A DNA stretch of 64,000 nucleotides from Martinezella hainanensis (GCF_900094555.1 NZ_FMAC01000009.1:1-64000); one strand, 5' to 3'. Shown: positions 1-8,995, numbered from the stretch's first letter. The notes: a model not told the origin generated them from the letters alone. Numbers and translations: made by a program.

Positions 1-262
1 CCCGATCAGATGTTTGCACTACGGCTTCAAATAGCCGTCGCCATATTCCTTTGGCAGACCAGCGATGGAAGCGGTTGTAGACGGTTGTCGAAGGCCCGTA
101 GCAAGCTGGACAATCCTGCCATCGGCACCCCGATCGCAGCACATGGATGATCCCACTGATCACCCGACGGTCGTCGGTGCGGTGAGCGCCGGGTTGGTTC
201 GTCGGAAGCAGAGGGGCAATCAATGCCCACTGCTGATCGCTAAGCCAGAACTCTCCTGCCAT
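1..262 (-). CDS. IS5-family transposase, 5' part (runs off the left edge)
   Basis: Reading leftward from an ATG at 262, 87 codons stay open to the window edge. They encode an N-terminus typical of short IS5-family (IS1031/IS427-like) transposases: MAGEFWLSDQQWALIAPLLP, then a stretch with DDRRVISGIIHVLRSGCRW and YGPSTTVYNRFHRW. This is the helix-turn-helix/DUF4096-like part that precedes the DDE nuclease, which lies outside the window. About 75 bases upstream of the start is CTAG (338-341) inside GGACCCTAGGGC, a possible element terminus or target duplication, but the other end cannot be seen. The element sits just beyond the 3' end of smc. The family call is from remembered motifs; whether the copy is intact cannot be judged. 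Confidence 0.8.
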   Translation of the reverse strand, partial: MAGEFWLSDQQWALIAPLLPTNQPGAHRTDDRRVISGIIHVLRSGCRWQDCPACYGPSTTVYNRFHRWSAKGIWRRLFEAVVQTSDR

Positions 263-414
263 GATCAAAAACTCCCATTATCATGGAAGTGAATCACAGG
301 AATTACTTTCAATCAATAGCTTGATTGGGTTTGGACCCTAGGGCTGTGCGGCAGACGACAGAGCAATTTCTTGTCGAAACGGGAACAGTTTTATCATCGT
401 ACGCAGTGACGCCC

Positions 415-3400
415 TCAGGCGATTTCGCGCAGCCGTTCGGCGGTCTGCAGGTCGACAGAGACAAGCTGCGAAACGCCCTGCTCCGCCATGGTCACGCCGA
501 AGAGGCGATTCATGCGGGCCATGGTGATCGGATTGTGAGTGATGACCACGAAGCGGGTTTCGGTGGAAGCCGCCATCTCATCCATCAGATTGCAGTAGCG
601 CTCGACATTGTGGTCGTCGAGCGGTGCGTCCACTTCGTCCAGAACGCAGATCGGGGCGGGATTGGTGAGGAATACCGCGAAAATCAGCGCCATGGCCGTC
701 AGCGCCTGCTCGCCGCCCGAAAGCAGTGTCATGGTCTGCGGCTTCTTGCCCGGCGGGCGGGCGAGGATTTCCAAGCCCGCTTCCAGCGGATCATCGGATT
801 CGATCAGCTGCAATTCCGCCGTGCCCCCACCGAAAAGATGCGTGAACAGGCGCTGGAATTGCGCATTGACGATGTCGAAGGCGACGATCAGACGTTCGCG
901 GCCCTCGCGGTTGAGGCTCTGGATCGCGCCACGCAGCTTCCGGATGGCGTCGATGACGTCATCGCGCTCCTTGATCAGCGCCTGCAGCCGTTCCGTCAGC
1001 TCCTTGCTTTCTTCCTCGGCGCGCAGGTTGACGGCACCGAGACGCTCGCGCTCGACCTTCAGCCGTTCCAGTTCGCGCTCAACCTCTCGGAGGTCAGGCA
1101 CGTTTTGCACGACTGACAGTCCGGTCAGGCGCACGGCCTCATGTGGCTCGACGTTGAGGGACTGGCGAATGCGCAGTTCACTTTCCTGCCGGCGTTCGCG
1201 GGCAGACACCAGCCGCTCCTCGACACGGCCGCGCTTTTCGCGGCTTTCCGCCAGTTCGGAGAGTGCGGTTGCCGCATGACGATCGGCCTCGCGCTGCACG
1301 ACTTCGGCCTCGGCAAGGCGGTCGGCGGCCTGGCGGCGGGCATCTTCGGCCTTCTGCAGCTCGCTCATCAAGGCGCGGCGCTTGTCGTCGAATTCGTCCG
1401 GGGCGAGATCGAGTTCGGCCGCTTCCTCGCGCGCTTCCCCTTCACGGTCGCGCAGCGTCTGAATGTGCTCCTCGGCGCTGGCCGCACGCTGGCGCCAGGT
1501 GTCGCGCTCCTGCCGGATCGCGAGGAGACGACGTTGACGCGCCTCGTTCTCACGGTTCAGGCCCTCGTGGCGGGCACGGGCTTCGGCCAGAACGCCGCGA
1601 TCCGTCGCGACTTCGGCCTGCTGGTCACGCAGCTTCAGATCGATGGCGTCGAGGTTCGGCGCATCCTCCAGTTCGATACGGGCATTTTCATCCTGCATGG
1701 CCACATCTTCCAGCTGCTCCTGCAGCCGGCTGACGGCTTCGACGATCACGTCGCGGCGGCGGATGAGGTCGCCGGAAGCGCGCTCTGCGGCAGCGAGCGC
1801 TTCGCGCGCCTCGGCCAGATGCCGGGCGGCAAGGCGGCTGGCGTCGCGGGCAGTCGCCAAACGACCCTCTTCGCCCCGGATCGCATCGGCGGCGGCCGAA
1901 AGGCGCTCCTCGGCCTCGACAAGCACGTCGCGAGCAAGCTCGGCTTCAGCCTCCAGCTCGGAAAGCCGGTTCTTCTGGGCAAGCCGCAGAGCAGCCGCAC
2001 TCGGCGCATCAGCGCCGGTGACATGACCGTCCCAGCGGAACACGGCGCCATCTTTCGTCACCAGCCGCTGGCCCGGCTTCAGGTCCGGCATCAATCGCAA
2101 GGCGTCTTCGGCCGAAACGAGGCCGATCTGGCGAAGGCGCCGCGTCAATGCGGCCGGCGCACCGACATGGGTAATCAGAGGGGCGACACCCTCCGGCAGG
2201 GCCGGATCGTTGGCACCGCTGCCATTGTCGGACCAATAGACCGGCGCCTCGGAATTCAGCGAGGATTCCAGATCGTCGCCAAGGGCGGCACCGAGCGCCG
2301 TCTCGAAGCCACGGTCGACACGCAGCTCCTCGGCCACGGGCGAAAAGGCACCGGACGTATCACCCGCCGCCAGCATCTTCGAAATGGTGCGCGCTTCGGT
2401 TTCGAGCGCATTCAGGCGTGCCCGCGCCTGTTCGACCGGCCCGCGCGACAGCGCCTCGGTTTCGCGCGCCTTGGCGAGAACCACTTCAACACGCTGGATC
2501 TCGCCTTCTGCATCGGCAACGACATTCTCGGCCGCCTCGACCATCTCGCGCTTTTCGCTTGGGTCGGGCAAATCGGCCATCTTCTCATCGATGGCAGCAA
2601 GCTCGCCGTTCGCTTCGCTGGCCTGGCGCTCCAGCCGCATCTTGCGATCGGCGAGATCGCGGATGGCGCGCTCCAGCTGATTGCGGGCGGCAGCGGCTTC
2701 GGCGCGTTCTGCGGTCAGAGCCGTGAAAATCCGCTCGCTGTCGGCGAGCTTGGCAGCGGCCTCCTCGAAGGCGACGCGCGTCTCCTCGGCAAGCCTGCCG
2801 GAATCGGCGAGGATGTCTGCAAGATCAGCCTCTTCGGCATCCAGCTTGGCAAGGATGGAGGCATTGTCCGCGACAAGGCGCTGCTCGCGGCTGATGTCTT
2901 CGGCCAGCTGCGCCAAGCGGCGGATCAACTCATCGCGACGGCGCAGGATGCGGTTGACGTCTTCTTCCAGCTGCGAGCGGGCGATCTGCAGGCGCTGCAG
3001 GGCGGCAGCGGCCCTCGCCTCGTCGTCGCGCAGTTCCGGCAGCTTGAAGCTGGCAATGCCCTGGGCCTTTGCCGCCTCCATCTGGATCTGCGCCTTTTCG
3101 GCGACCAGCACGGTTGCCTGGTTGAGTGCGCTGTCGGCCTCGGCCTCAGCCTCCTTGGCCTGCACCCAGCGGATATGCAGCAGCATGGCCTCGCGGGCGC
3201 GGATATCGGCAGACAGCATCTTGAAACGGTTGGCCTGACGCGCCTGACGTTTCAGACTCTCGATCTGGCTTTCGAGCTGCGACGTCACATCGTCCAGCCG
3301 CTCGAGATTGCTTTCGGCGGCGCGCAGGCGCAGCTCGGCTTCATGCCGGCGCGAATGCAGGCCGGAAATGCCTGCCGCCTCTTCCAACAGCTGGCGGCGC

Positions 3401-3882
3401 GCCTGGGGCTTTGCCTGGATCAGCTCACCGATACGCCCCTGCCCGACCATAGAGGGCGAGCGGGCGCCGGTGGAAGCATCGGCAAACAGCAGCTGCACAT
3501 CCTTGGCACGCGCTTCCTTGCCATTGATGCGATAGACCGAGCCTTGTTCGCGCTCGATGCGGCGCGTGACCTGGATCTCGTCGCTATCATTGAAGGCTGC
3601 TGGTGCGGTGCGGTCACTATTATCGAGATAAAGGCCGACTTCGGCGGTGTTGCGCGCCGGGCGATTCCCCGATCCGGAGAAGATCACGTCGTCCATGCCG
3701 GAAGCACGCATGTTCTTATAGGAATTCTCGCCCATCACCCAGCGCAGCGCTTCGACAAGATTGGACTTGCCGCAGCCGTTCGGGCCGACCACACCGGTCA
3801 GGCCGCGCTCGATGACGAATTCCGCCGGTTCGACGAAGGATTTGAAGCCGACAAGTCTCAGTCTGTTGAATTTCATGGGCAA
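415..3882 (-). CDS. smc: Chromosome segregation protein SMC
   Basis: A 1155-residue protein with full SMC architecture. The N-terminal ATPase head carries Walker A GPNGCGKS at about residues 33-40. Long heptad-rich coiled coils flank a hinge at roughly 495-610. The C-terminal head has the ABC signature LLSGGEQALTAMAL and Walker B VLDEVDAPLDDHN. SMC condenses and segregates the chromosome with ScpA and ScpB in the cytoplasm. Length matches the bacterial family (about 1150). A second in-frame ATG two codons downstream gives MKFNRLRLVGFKSF, a common annotated start, so the true start may be 3876. The DsbA-like gene lies 138 bases upstream on the same strand, so the two may be cotranscribed. Confidence 0.97.
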   Translation of the reverse strand: MPMKFNRLRLVGFKSFVEPAEFVIERGLTGVVGPNGCGKSNLVEALRWVMGENSYKNMRASGMDDVIFSGSGNRPARNTAEVGLYLDNSDRTAPAAFNDSDEIQVTRRIEREQGSVYRINGKEARAKDVQLLFADASTGARSPSMVGQGRIGELIQAKPQARRQLLEEAAGISGLHSRRHEAELRLRAAESNLERLDDVTSQLESQIESLKRQARQANRFKMLSADIRAREAMLLHIRWVQAKEAEAEADSALNQATVLVAEKAQIQMEAAKAQGIASFKLPELRDDEARAAAALQRLQIARSQLEEDVNRILRRRDELIRRLAQLAEDISREQRLVADNASILAKLDAEEADLADILADSGRLAEETRVAFEEAAAKLADSERIFTALTAERAEAAAARNQLERAIRDLADRKMRLERQASEANGELAAIDEKMADLPDPSEKREMVEAAENVVADAEGEIQRVEVVLAKARETEALSRGPVEQARARLNALETEARTISKMLAAGDTSGAFSPVAEELRVDRGFETALGAALGDDLESSLNSEAPVYWSDNGSGANDPALPEGVAPLITHVGAPAALTRRLRQIGLVSAEDALRLMPDLKPGQRLVTKDGAVFRWDGHVTGADAPSAAALRLAQKNRLSELEAEAELARDVLVEAEERLSAAADAIRGEEGRLATARDASRLAARHLAEAREALAAAERASGDLIRRRDVIVEAVSRLQEQLEDVAMQDENARIELEDAPNLDAIDLKLRDQQAEVATDRGVLAEARARHEGLNRENEARQRRLLAIRQERDTWRQRAASAEEHIQTLRDREGEAREEAAELDLAPDEFDDKRRALMSELQKAEDARRQAADRLAEAEVVQREADRHAATALSELAESREKRGRVEERLVSARERRQESELRIRQSLNVEPHEAVRLTGLSVVQNVPDLREVERELERLKVERERLGAVNLRAEEESKELTERLQALIKERDDVIDAIRKLRGAIQSLNREGRERLIVAFDIVNAQFQRLFTHLFGGGTAELQLIESDDPLEAGLEILARPPGKKPQTMTLLSGGEQALTAMALIFAVFLTNPAPICVLDEVDAPLDDHNVERYCNLMDEMAASTETRFVVITHNPITMARMNRLFGVTMAEQGVSQLVSVDLQTAERLREIA

Positions 3883-3970
3883 TGCCCTCTTCTCCCCTGC
3901 GAGGAGAAGGTCGTCAACAATGCCGACATCGGAAGCGCGATCGCTCCAAACTCGAATTCAAAGAGGGCAA

Positions 3971-4004
3971 TCACAGGCGCGCGACCTCGGCCGCCCGCCT
4001 GTGA
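3971..4004 (-). terminator. Possible hairpin between the DsbA-like gene and smc
   Basis: TCACAGGCG (3971-3979) pairs with CGCCTGTGA (3996-4004) around a 16-base loop, just past the stop of the DsbA-like gene. No convincing T-run follows on the minus strand, so it may be a weak terminator or an RNA processing structure that modulates readthrough into smc. Confidence 0.4.
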
Positions 4005-4020
4005 TCGAAAAAGGCGCGGA

Positions 4021-4710
4021 TCAGAGCAGGCTGTCGATAAGCTTCGACATGGCGGCAACAGACATGTCCCCTGCATAGCGCTTGCCATTGATCAGGAAGG
4101 TCGGCGTGGCATTGACACCGAAATCCTTGGCTGCGCGTTCCCGTACAGAGTTGACATCATCCAGAAGCTTCTGGTTCGTCAAGCACTTCGTGAAGCTATC
4201 CTCAGTAAAACCAGCGAGTTTCGACATCTGGAGCAGCGCGGCACGGCCGTCGACGTCTGGCGAGGCCCAGGCGATCTGCTGCTTGAACAGCATTTCGACC
4301 ATCGGCATGTACTGTTCCTGCGGGGCGCAACGGGCGAGCATGAAGGCTGCAGCCGCACGCGGATCGAACGGGAACTCACGGATGATGAAGAGAACCTTTC
4401 CGGTATCGACGTATTTCTGCTTGATCGTGTCGAAGGTCTTGACCGCAAAATTCGCGCAGTGCGGGCAGGTCAGCGACATGTATTCAACGATCTTGACGGG
4501 CGCATCCTGCTTGCCAAGCGCGATTTCCGGCAGCGGGCCGGGCTTCAGCACTTCGTTCATGTCGACGTTTCCGTCCGACGGCGGCACTTCATCTTCGGCG
4601 GTTGCAGCGGATGCGGTGTCGGCAAAGGCAGAGAACGCCACGGAAAGGGCTGCAACGGCAGAGCCGCCCAGCAGATGGCGTTTGGTCAAGAGCATGTCAG
4701 ACATCGGCAT
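4021..4710 (-). CDS. DsbA family thioredoxin-fold protein (exported)
   Basis: A 229-residue protein with a signal peptide: KR near residues 10-11, then a hydrophobic run to about 35. A thioredoxin fold follows, with active site C82-P-H-C85 (LTCPHCANF) and the cis-proline loop NATPTFLING near the C-terminus. It probably acts in the periplasm as a thiol-disulfide oxidoreductase. CPHC is the classical DsbA dithiol, and the sequence resembles the DsbA/BdbD group common upstream of smc in Rhizobiaceae. The start has only a weak GGGTGA ribosome site, so an internal ATG a few codons later is possible. The oxidation partner (DsbB) is not in the window. Confidence 0.9.
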   Translation of the reverse strand: MPMSDMLLTKRHLLGGSAVAALSVAFSAFADTASAATAEDEVPPSDGNVDMNEVLKPGPLPEIALGKQDAPVKIVEYMSLTCPHCANFAVKTFDTIKQKYVDTGKVLFIIREFPFDPRAAAAFMLARCAPQEQYMPMVEMLFKQQIAWASPDVDGRAALLQMSKLAGFTEDSFTKCLTNQKLLDDVNSVRERAAKDFGVNATPTFLINGKRYAGDMSVAAMSKLIDSLL

Positions 4711-4878
4711 AGAGTCACCCGTCGTTAAAAGAGGTCTTCGAATGTTTCATGCGATATAACGGCAGCTTGCCGCTAACAAGGCACGGTTGGCCAACTTTCT
4801 TCAAAGAATTGTGACCTGGCAAAGACAGACAACTCAAATTCTGCCCGCAATTCAAAAAACTGGCAGTTTGGTCCAGCC

Positions 4879-5373
4879 CTATCGCCTCTTCCAGGCCATG
4901 GCCGTGCCCAGGCGCTGGACGGCGGCCCTGATCTTCTCATCCTCGATGCCGTCCATCATGTCAGCCAGCTTGCGCGCCGCCTCGCCCTTCAGCGGCGGCG
5001 GTGTGCGGGAACGTCTCGATGCGACCGAGACCGGCTTCTGCACGATACGGATCTGATTGACGGCATAGAAGCCGAAGAAGCTGTTGATGCGCTGGATGAG
5101 CTCGCCCTGTGCGTGGGTCAGGAAGAGTGCGCGAGCACCCTCGCAGGCGATCGTCAACACGCCCGGCTGATAGCGGTCGTCCATGCCCGGGCCGGTTCGC
5201 TTGGCCCAGGCGATCTTTTCTGGCCGTGTGCAGTCGGCAAAGTCTTCGCCGGCGATTTCGTCCCAGCAGCCGAGCAACGTCGTATTGATGCCGGCGCGCT
5301 TTGCCAGCACGGGGTCAACGATACCGTTGGTCAGCTCGGATATCTGCTTCTCGCCTTTTCGGGGATAACTCAT
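4879..5373 (-). CDS. DUF721 / DciA-like protein
   Basis: A 164-residue protein beginning MSYPRKGEKQISELTNGI. The DUF721 core covers roughly residues 20-120, with LLGCWDEIAGEDFADCTRPEK and GVLTIACEGARALFLTHAQ. Members related to DciA load the replicative helicase in bacteria lacking DnaC, and a DNA- or RNA-binding role is assumed for the rest. The frame stays open upstream to a TTG at 5439, but the ATG at 5373 matches the usual N-terminus of rhizobial homologues. It is divergent from mutY across about 100 bases. The C-terminal 40 residues are basic and proline-rich (RRSRTPPPLKG). Confidence 0.85.
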   Translation of the reverse strand: MSYPRKGEKQISELTNGIVDPVLAKRAGINTTLLGCWDEIAGEDFADCTRPEKIAWAKRTGPGMDDRYQPGVLTIACEGARALFLTHAQGELIQRINSFFGFYAVNQIRIVQKPVSVASRRSRTPPPLKGEAARKLADMMDGIEDEKIRAAVQRLGTAMAWKRR

Positions 5374-5471
5374 CGCAATGGGGTTCCGGCACACGCTTTG
5401 TACGTTCTGGACCTTGATCGCCCGACGCAGCTTGGCCAAGTATAGAGCACTTCCCCTCGACGCGGCAAATC

Positions 5472-6584
5472 ATGACGACGACTTTACAATCCCCCACGGC
5501 CGCATCGCTGCTTGCCTGGTACGACAGACACCACCGCGACCTGCCCTGGCGCGTCTCGCCAGCGATGGCCGCACGCGGCATCAAGCCCGATCCCTATCGC
5601 ATCTGGCTGTCGGAAGTGATGCTGCAGCAGACGACGGTGCCGGCGGTCAAATCCTATTTCGCAAAATTCCTGGAGCGCTGGCCGACGGTCGACGATCTCG
5701 CCGCGGCGGCAAATGACGATGTCATGGCCGCCTGGGCCGGGCTGGGCTATTACGCCCGCGCCCGCAATCTGAAAAAATGCGCCGAGGCGGTCTCCGCCGA
5801 TCATGGCGGCCGCTTTCCCGATACCGAGGAAGGTCTGCGCGCGCTTCCGGGGATCGGCGATTATACATCCGCCGCCGTTGCCGCCATCGCGTTCAATCGC
5901 CAGGCCGCCGTGATGGACGGCAATGTCGAACGCGTCATTTCCCGCCTCTATGCGATTTCGGCACCGTTGCCCGGCGCCAAGCCGCTGATGAAGCAGAAGG
6001 TCACTCTTCTGACGCCGGCCGAACGGCCGGGCGATTTCGCCCAGGCAATGATGGATCTCGGCGCGACGATCTGCACGCCGAAGCGTCCGGTCTGTTCGCT
6101 CTGTCCCTTCAACGGTGCCTGTCAGGCGCTCGCCATGCATGATCCCGAGCGCTTTCCGGTCAAGGCCGCCAAGAAGGAGAAGCCCGTGCGTCAGGGGGCG
6201 GCCTTCGTCGCCGTCAATGACGAGGGCGAAATCTTCCTGCGGCGTCGCATCGAAAGCGGATTGCTGGGCGGCATGACGGAAGTGCCGACGACGGGTTGGA
6301 CGGCGCGTATCGACGGCGCAACAGGCAGCGAGGCGGCTCCCTTCCCAGCCGACTGGCAGCCGGCAGGCACGGTGACGCATGTCTTCACCCATTTCGAACT
6401 GCGGCTGTCGATCTGGCGCGCGAGATCCGTCTCACACGCGGACAACCATGACGGATGGTGGGCGCCGGTTACAAATCTTGAAGAGCAGGCGCTCCCGACA
6501 GTCATGAAAAAAGCGATCGCTCAGGCTATTCCGAATGCGTTCGCAAAAATGCCTTTAGAGCAAAAATCAGGAATTCATTCATGA
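5472..6584 (+). CDS. mutY: A/G-specific adenine glycosylase MutY
   Basis: A 370-residue base-excision repair glycosylase that removes adenine mispaired with 8-oxoguanine. The HhH-GPD core has SEVMLQQTTV with catalytic Glu48, the helix-hairpin-helix LPGIGDYTSAAVAAIAF at 125-141, and VMDGNVERV with Asp149. The [4Fe-4S] cluster cysteines are C201, C208, C211 and C217 in C-X6-C-X2-C-X5-C spacing. A NUDIX-like MutT-type C-terminal domain (from about 230) recognises 8-oxoG. Length is typical. Its stop overlaps the next gene's start as ATGA, so the two are probably translationally coupled. Confidence 0.97.
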   Translation: MTTTLQSPTAASLLAWYDRHHRDLPWRVSPAMAARGIKPDPYRIWLSEVMLQQTTVPAVKSYFAKFLERWPTVDDLAAAANDDVMAAWAGLGYYARARNLKKCAEAVSADHGGRFPDTEEGLRALPGIGDYTSAAVAAIAFNRQAAVMDGNVERVISRLYAISAPLPGAKPLMKQKVTLLTPAERPGDFAQAMMDLGATICTPKRPVCSLCPFNGACQALAMHDPERFPVKAAKKEKPVRQGAAFVAVNDEGEIFLRRRIESGLLGGMTEVPTTGWTARIDGATGSEAAPFPADWQPAGTVTHVFTHFELRLSIWRARSVSHADNHDGWWAPVTNLEEQALPTVMKKAIAQAIPNAFAKMPLEQKSGIHS

Positions 6585-7195
6585 CGACGGAAATACGGCA
6601 CATCGTTTTCGATATCGGCAGGGTTCTGCTTCACTACGATCCGAGCCTCCCCTACAGCCGCATCATTCCCGACGGTGCCGAGCGCGATTGGTTTTTCACC
6701 AATGTGTGCACCAGCGAATGGAACATCGAACAGGATCGCGGCCGCACCTGGGAAGATGCCGAAGCATTGCTGATTGCCGACCATCCGGAGCGTGAAGAGC
6801 AGATTCGCGCCTTCCGCAAATATTGGCACGAGATGGTGCCGCACGCCTATGACGACAGCGTCGCCATTCTGGAACAGCTGATCGCCGAAGGTCGCGACGT
6901 CACCATGCTGACCAACTTCGCCTCCGACACGTTTCGCGAGGCGCAGGAACGCTACCCCTTTCTCAAGAAGCCGCGCGGCGTTACGGTTTCCGGCGATATC
7001 GGCCTTATCAAGCCGGATGTCGCGATCTACGACACCCACGCCAAGAGCTTCGATCTCGATCCCGCCACGACGATCTTCATCGACGATTCCTATCCGAACG
7101 TCGAAGGCGCGCGCGCTGCCGGCTGGCATGCAGTTCACTTCACCGGTGCCGAGAAGCTGCGTAGCGATCTCGCCGCCTATGGTATAAAGGTTTGA
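6581..7195 (+). CDS. HAD-superfamily phosphatase (subfamily IA, YihX-like)
   Basis: A 204-residue HAD hydrolase. Motif I reads FDIGRVL: the nucleophile Asp is present, but the second Asp of the usual DxD is a Gly, as in the FDLGNV group that includes the sugar-phosphatase YihX. Motif II is TMLTNF, the motif III lysine lies in GLIKPD, and motif IV is IFIDDS. A helical cap follows motif I (residues about 20-95). The substrate cannot be read from sequence; a small phosphorylated metabolite is likely. It overlaps mutY by four bases (ATGA) and is followed after four bases by an NTF2-like gene, which suggests one operon. Confidence 0.88.
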   Translation: MTTEIRHIVFDIGRVLLHYDPSLPYSRIIPDGAERDWFFTNVCTSEWNIEQDRGRTWEDAEALLIADHPEREEQIRAFRKYWHEMVPHAYDDSVAILEQLIAEGRDVTMLTNFASDTFREAQERYPFLKKPRGVTVSGDIGLIKPDVAIYDTHAKSFDLDPATTIFIDDSYPNVEGARAAGWHAVHFTGAEKLRSDLAAYGIKV

Positions 7196-7199
7196 GCCG

Positions 7200-7565
7200 A
7201 TGATCTTCGACCCCGCAGAGCGTATCGACCTGTTCCACGATGCGATAAATCGCCTCGACTATGTGGCGATTGAGAACTTCTTCGCCGAAGACGCAACTTA
7301 TGTCTCGAACGGTGTCGGCAGCCTTGCCGGCCGCGCGGCGATCATGGAAGCTTTCCGCGGCTATTTCGATACCTATCCGGACCAGACCGCGTCCAATTCG
7401 CTGGTGGAGACACTGACGCCGCTTTCCGGCCGTGCCGTCTGGTCGGTTCGTGCCACCAACAGCAAGACGGGCAAGCCGCTGATCCGCGAGGGCGAGGAAA
7501 CCATCACCTTTAACGAGGATGGCCGCGTCGTGCGCGTCGACGTTACCGATTACCAATACTTCTGA
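7200..7565 (+). CDS. NTF2-like / SnoaL-type nuclear transport factor 2 family protein
   Basis: A 121-residue cytoplasmic protein with the NTF2-like alpha+beta cone fold. An N-terminal helix (ERIDLFHDAINRLDYVAIENFFAEDATYV) is followed by strands ending IREGEETITFNEDGRVVRVDV. The fold covers small enzymes and ligand-binding proteins, and no catalytic signature singles out a reaction. It starts four bases after the HAD phosphatase, so it is probably the third gene of the mutY operon. A long hairpin 15 bases downstream closes the transcription unit. Confidence 0.82.
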   Translation: MIFDPAERIDLFHDAINRLDYVAIENFFAEDATYVSNGVGSLAGRAAIMEAFRGYFDTYPDQTASNSLVETLTPLSGRAVWSVRATNSKTGKPLIREGEETITFNEDGRVVRVDVTDYQYF

Positions 7566-7580
7566 GATCCGAAACTGAAA

Positions 7581-7627
7581 ACACCCAGGGCCTTACCGCT
7601 CAATATGTCCGGTAAGGCCCTGGGTGT
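7581..7627. terminator. Bidirectional terminator with an 18-bp perfect stem
   Basis: ACACCCAGGGCCTTACCG (7581-7598) is perfectly complementary to 7610-7627 around an 11-base loop. It lies between the convergent NTF2-like gene and ccrM. On the minus strand the stem is followed by TTTTCAGTTTC, fitting a terminator for ccrM; on the plus strand the T-content is poor (CTCGCCTTCTTCC). Confidence 0.85.
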
Positions 7628-7740
7628 CTCGCCTTCTTCCCAACTGGAGGTACACGACGGAAGAAGACGGATATATCGATCTGAGAGGTGTCCGGCAGCC
7701 GTGGGGCGGCTTTGAAACCGAACCCGTTTAGCAGCTGAGA

Positions 7741-8871
7741 CTACTCAACCTTTGCCAGATCGCTGCGGATGATGGCTCTGAGTTCGTCGATCGGACGCAG
7801 GGAACGGCCGTCGTCGATATGCCAGAACATCCATCCGTTGCAGGCATCAAGGCCCTGGACCTTAGCGCCAAGGCGATGAATGGAGCCAGCCTCGCCGCCG
7901 GAAGCGACCGTGCCGTCGGCACGCACGATGGCGCTATAGCGGCGCTTGGCATCCGTCAGCACCTGGCCGGGCTTGATGAGGCCGCTTTCGATGAGCGTAT
8001 TGAAGGCGACGCGCACTTCGGCCTTCTTGCCGGTCATGACGGTCAGCTCCGCCTTGCCGAGCGGCTCGACGGCAGCGATGCGGGCGCTTGCGGCGTCAAT
8101 ATAATCCTGCTCGCGCTCGATGCCGACGAAGTGGCGGCCGAGACGCTTGGCAACGGCGCCCGTCGTGCCCGATCCGAAGAAGGGATCGAGAATGATGTCG
8201 CCGGGCTTGGACGAGGCCATGATCACGCGGGCCAGCAGCGCTTCCGGCTTCTGCGTCGGATGCACCTTCTTGCCGTCGTCGCCCTTCAGCCGCTCATTGC
8301 CGTTGCAGATCGGGAACAGCCAGTCCGAGCGCATCTGCACGTCGTCGTTGGCGGCCTTCATGGCGTCGTAGTTGAAGGTATAGCCCTTGGCCTTGGCGTT
8401 CGGGCTTGCCCAGATCATCGTCTCATGCGCGTTCTGAAAGCGGCGGCCCTTGAAATTCGGCATCGGGTTGGTCTTGCGCCAGACGATGTCATTCAGGATC
8501 CAGAAGTTCAAATCCTGCAGGGTCGCGCCGACGCGGAAGATGTTGTGATAGGAGCCAATGACCCAGATCGTGCCCGTCGGCTTCAGGACGCGGCGGCAGG
8601 CGAGCAGCCAGGCGCGGGTGAAGGCATCATAGGCTTCGAAGGAGGCGAACTGATCCCACTCGTCATCGACGGCGTCAACCAGCGACTGGTCCGGACGATG
8701 CAGCGTGCCGCCAAGCTGGAGATTGTACGGCGGGTCGGCGAAGATGACGTCGACGGATTGATTGGGCAGTGCCTCAAGAGCGGCCACGCAATCGCCCTTG
8801 ATGATCGTGTCGATCCAGGACCCCGGAACTGCTGATGTCCTGAGGTCGGCAAGCGGGAAAACTGACGCCAT
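7741..8871 (-). CDS. ccrM: CcrM cell-cycle DNA adenine-N6 methyltransferase (GANTC)
   Basis: A 376-residue methyltransferase. The beta-class order is visible: catalytic DPPY at 46-49 (VIFADPPYNLQLGG) comes before the AdoMet-binding motif DPFFGSGTTG at about 229-238. The C-terminal extension with LIESGLIKPGQVLTDAKRRY and DACNGWMFWHI is the CcrM-specific domain for GANTC recognition. In alphaproteobacteria this solitary methylase remethylates the chromosome late in the cell cycle and is usually essential. The frame is open to a TTG at 8940, but the ATG at 8871 gives the usual N-terminus MASVFPLADL. A GGTTACC direct repeat lies 48-67 bases upstream. Confidence 0.96.
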   Translation of the reverse strand: MASVFPLADLRTSAVPGSWIDTIIKGDCVAALEALPNQSVDVIFADPPYNLQLGGTLHRPDQSLVDAVDDEWDQFASFEAYDAFTRAWLLACRRVLKPTGTIWVIGSYHNIFRVGATLQDLNFWILNDIVWRKTNPMPNFKGRRFQNAHETMIWASPNAKAKGYTFNYDAMKAANDDVQMRSDWLFPICNGNERLKGDDGKKVHPTQKPEALLARVIMASSKPGDIILDPFFGSGTTGAVAKRLGRHFVGIEREQDYIDAASARIAAVEPLGKAELTVMTGKKAEVRVAFNTLIESGLIKPGQVLTDAKRRYSAIVRADGTVASGGEAGSIHRLGAKVQGLDACNGWMFWHIDDGRSLRPIDELRAIIRSDLAKVE

Positions 8872-8918
8872 TTGATACTCGCTGTTACACTTACTCGGTG
8901 CTCTTAACTGAGTGTTAT

Positions 8919-8938
8919 GGTTACCTAACTTGGTTACC
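8919..8938 (-). promoter_or_regulatory. Direct repeat upstream of ccrM (possible operator)
   Basis: GGTTACC occurs at 8919-8925 and 8932-8938, 13 bases start to start; on the coding strand the pair reads GGTAACC with TTAG between. CtrA-type sites upstream of ccrM are known in alphaproteobacteria, but this spacing and sequence only partly resemble the consensus, so an operator role is a guess. Confidence 0.35.
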
Positions 8939-8963
8939 AAAGGCTAAAGCGGCGTCATATTTT

Positions 8964-8995
8964 CCGCATTCCCGACGAAACCGCCGGGAATGCGG
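8964..8995. terminator. Hairpin between the monooxygenase gene and ccrM promoter
   Basis: CCGCATTCCCG (8964-8974) pairs perfectly with CGGGAATGCGG (8985-8995) around a 10-base loop. It lies 34 bases past the stop of the minus-strand monooxygenase gene and upstream of ccrM. No T-run follows on the minus strand, so it could insulate rather than terminate. Confidence 0.5.

Noticed and set aside
1141..4728. A 1195-codon open frame on the plus strand opposite smc
   Set aside because: It is the complement of the smc and DsbA-like genes. Its translation has no recognisable domain and the minus-strand proteins are unambiguous.
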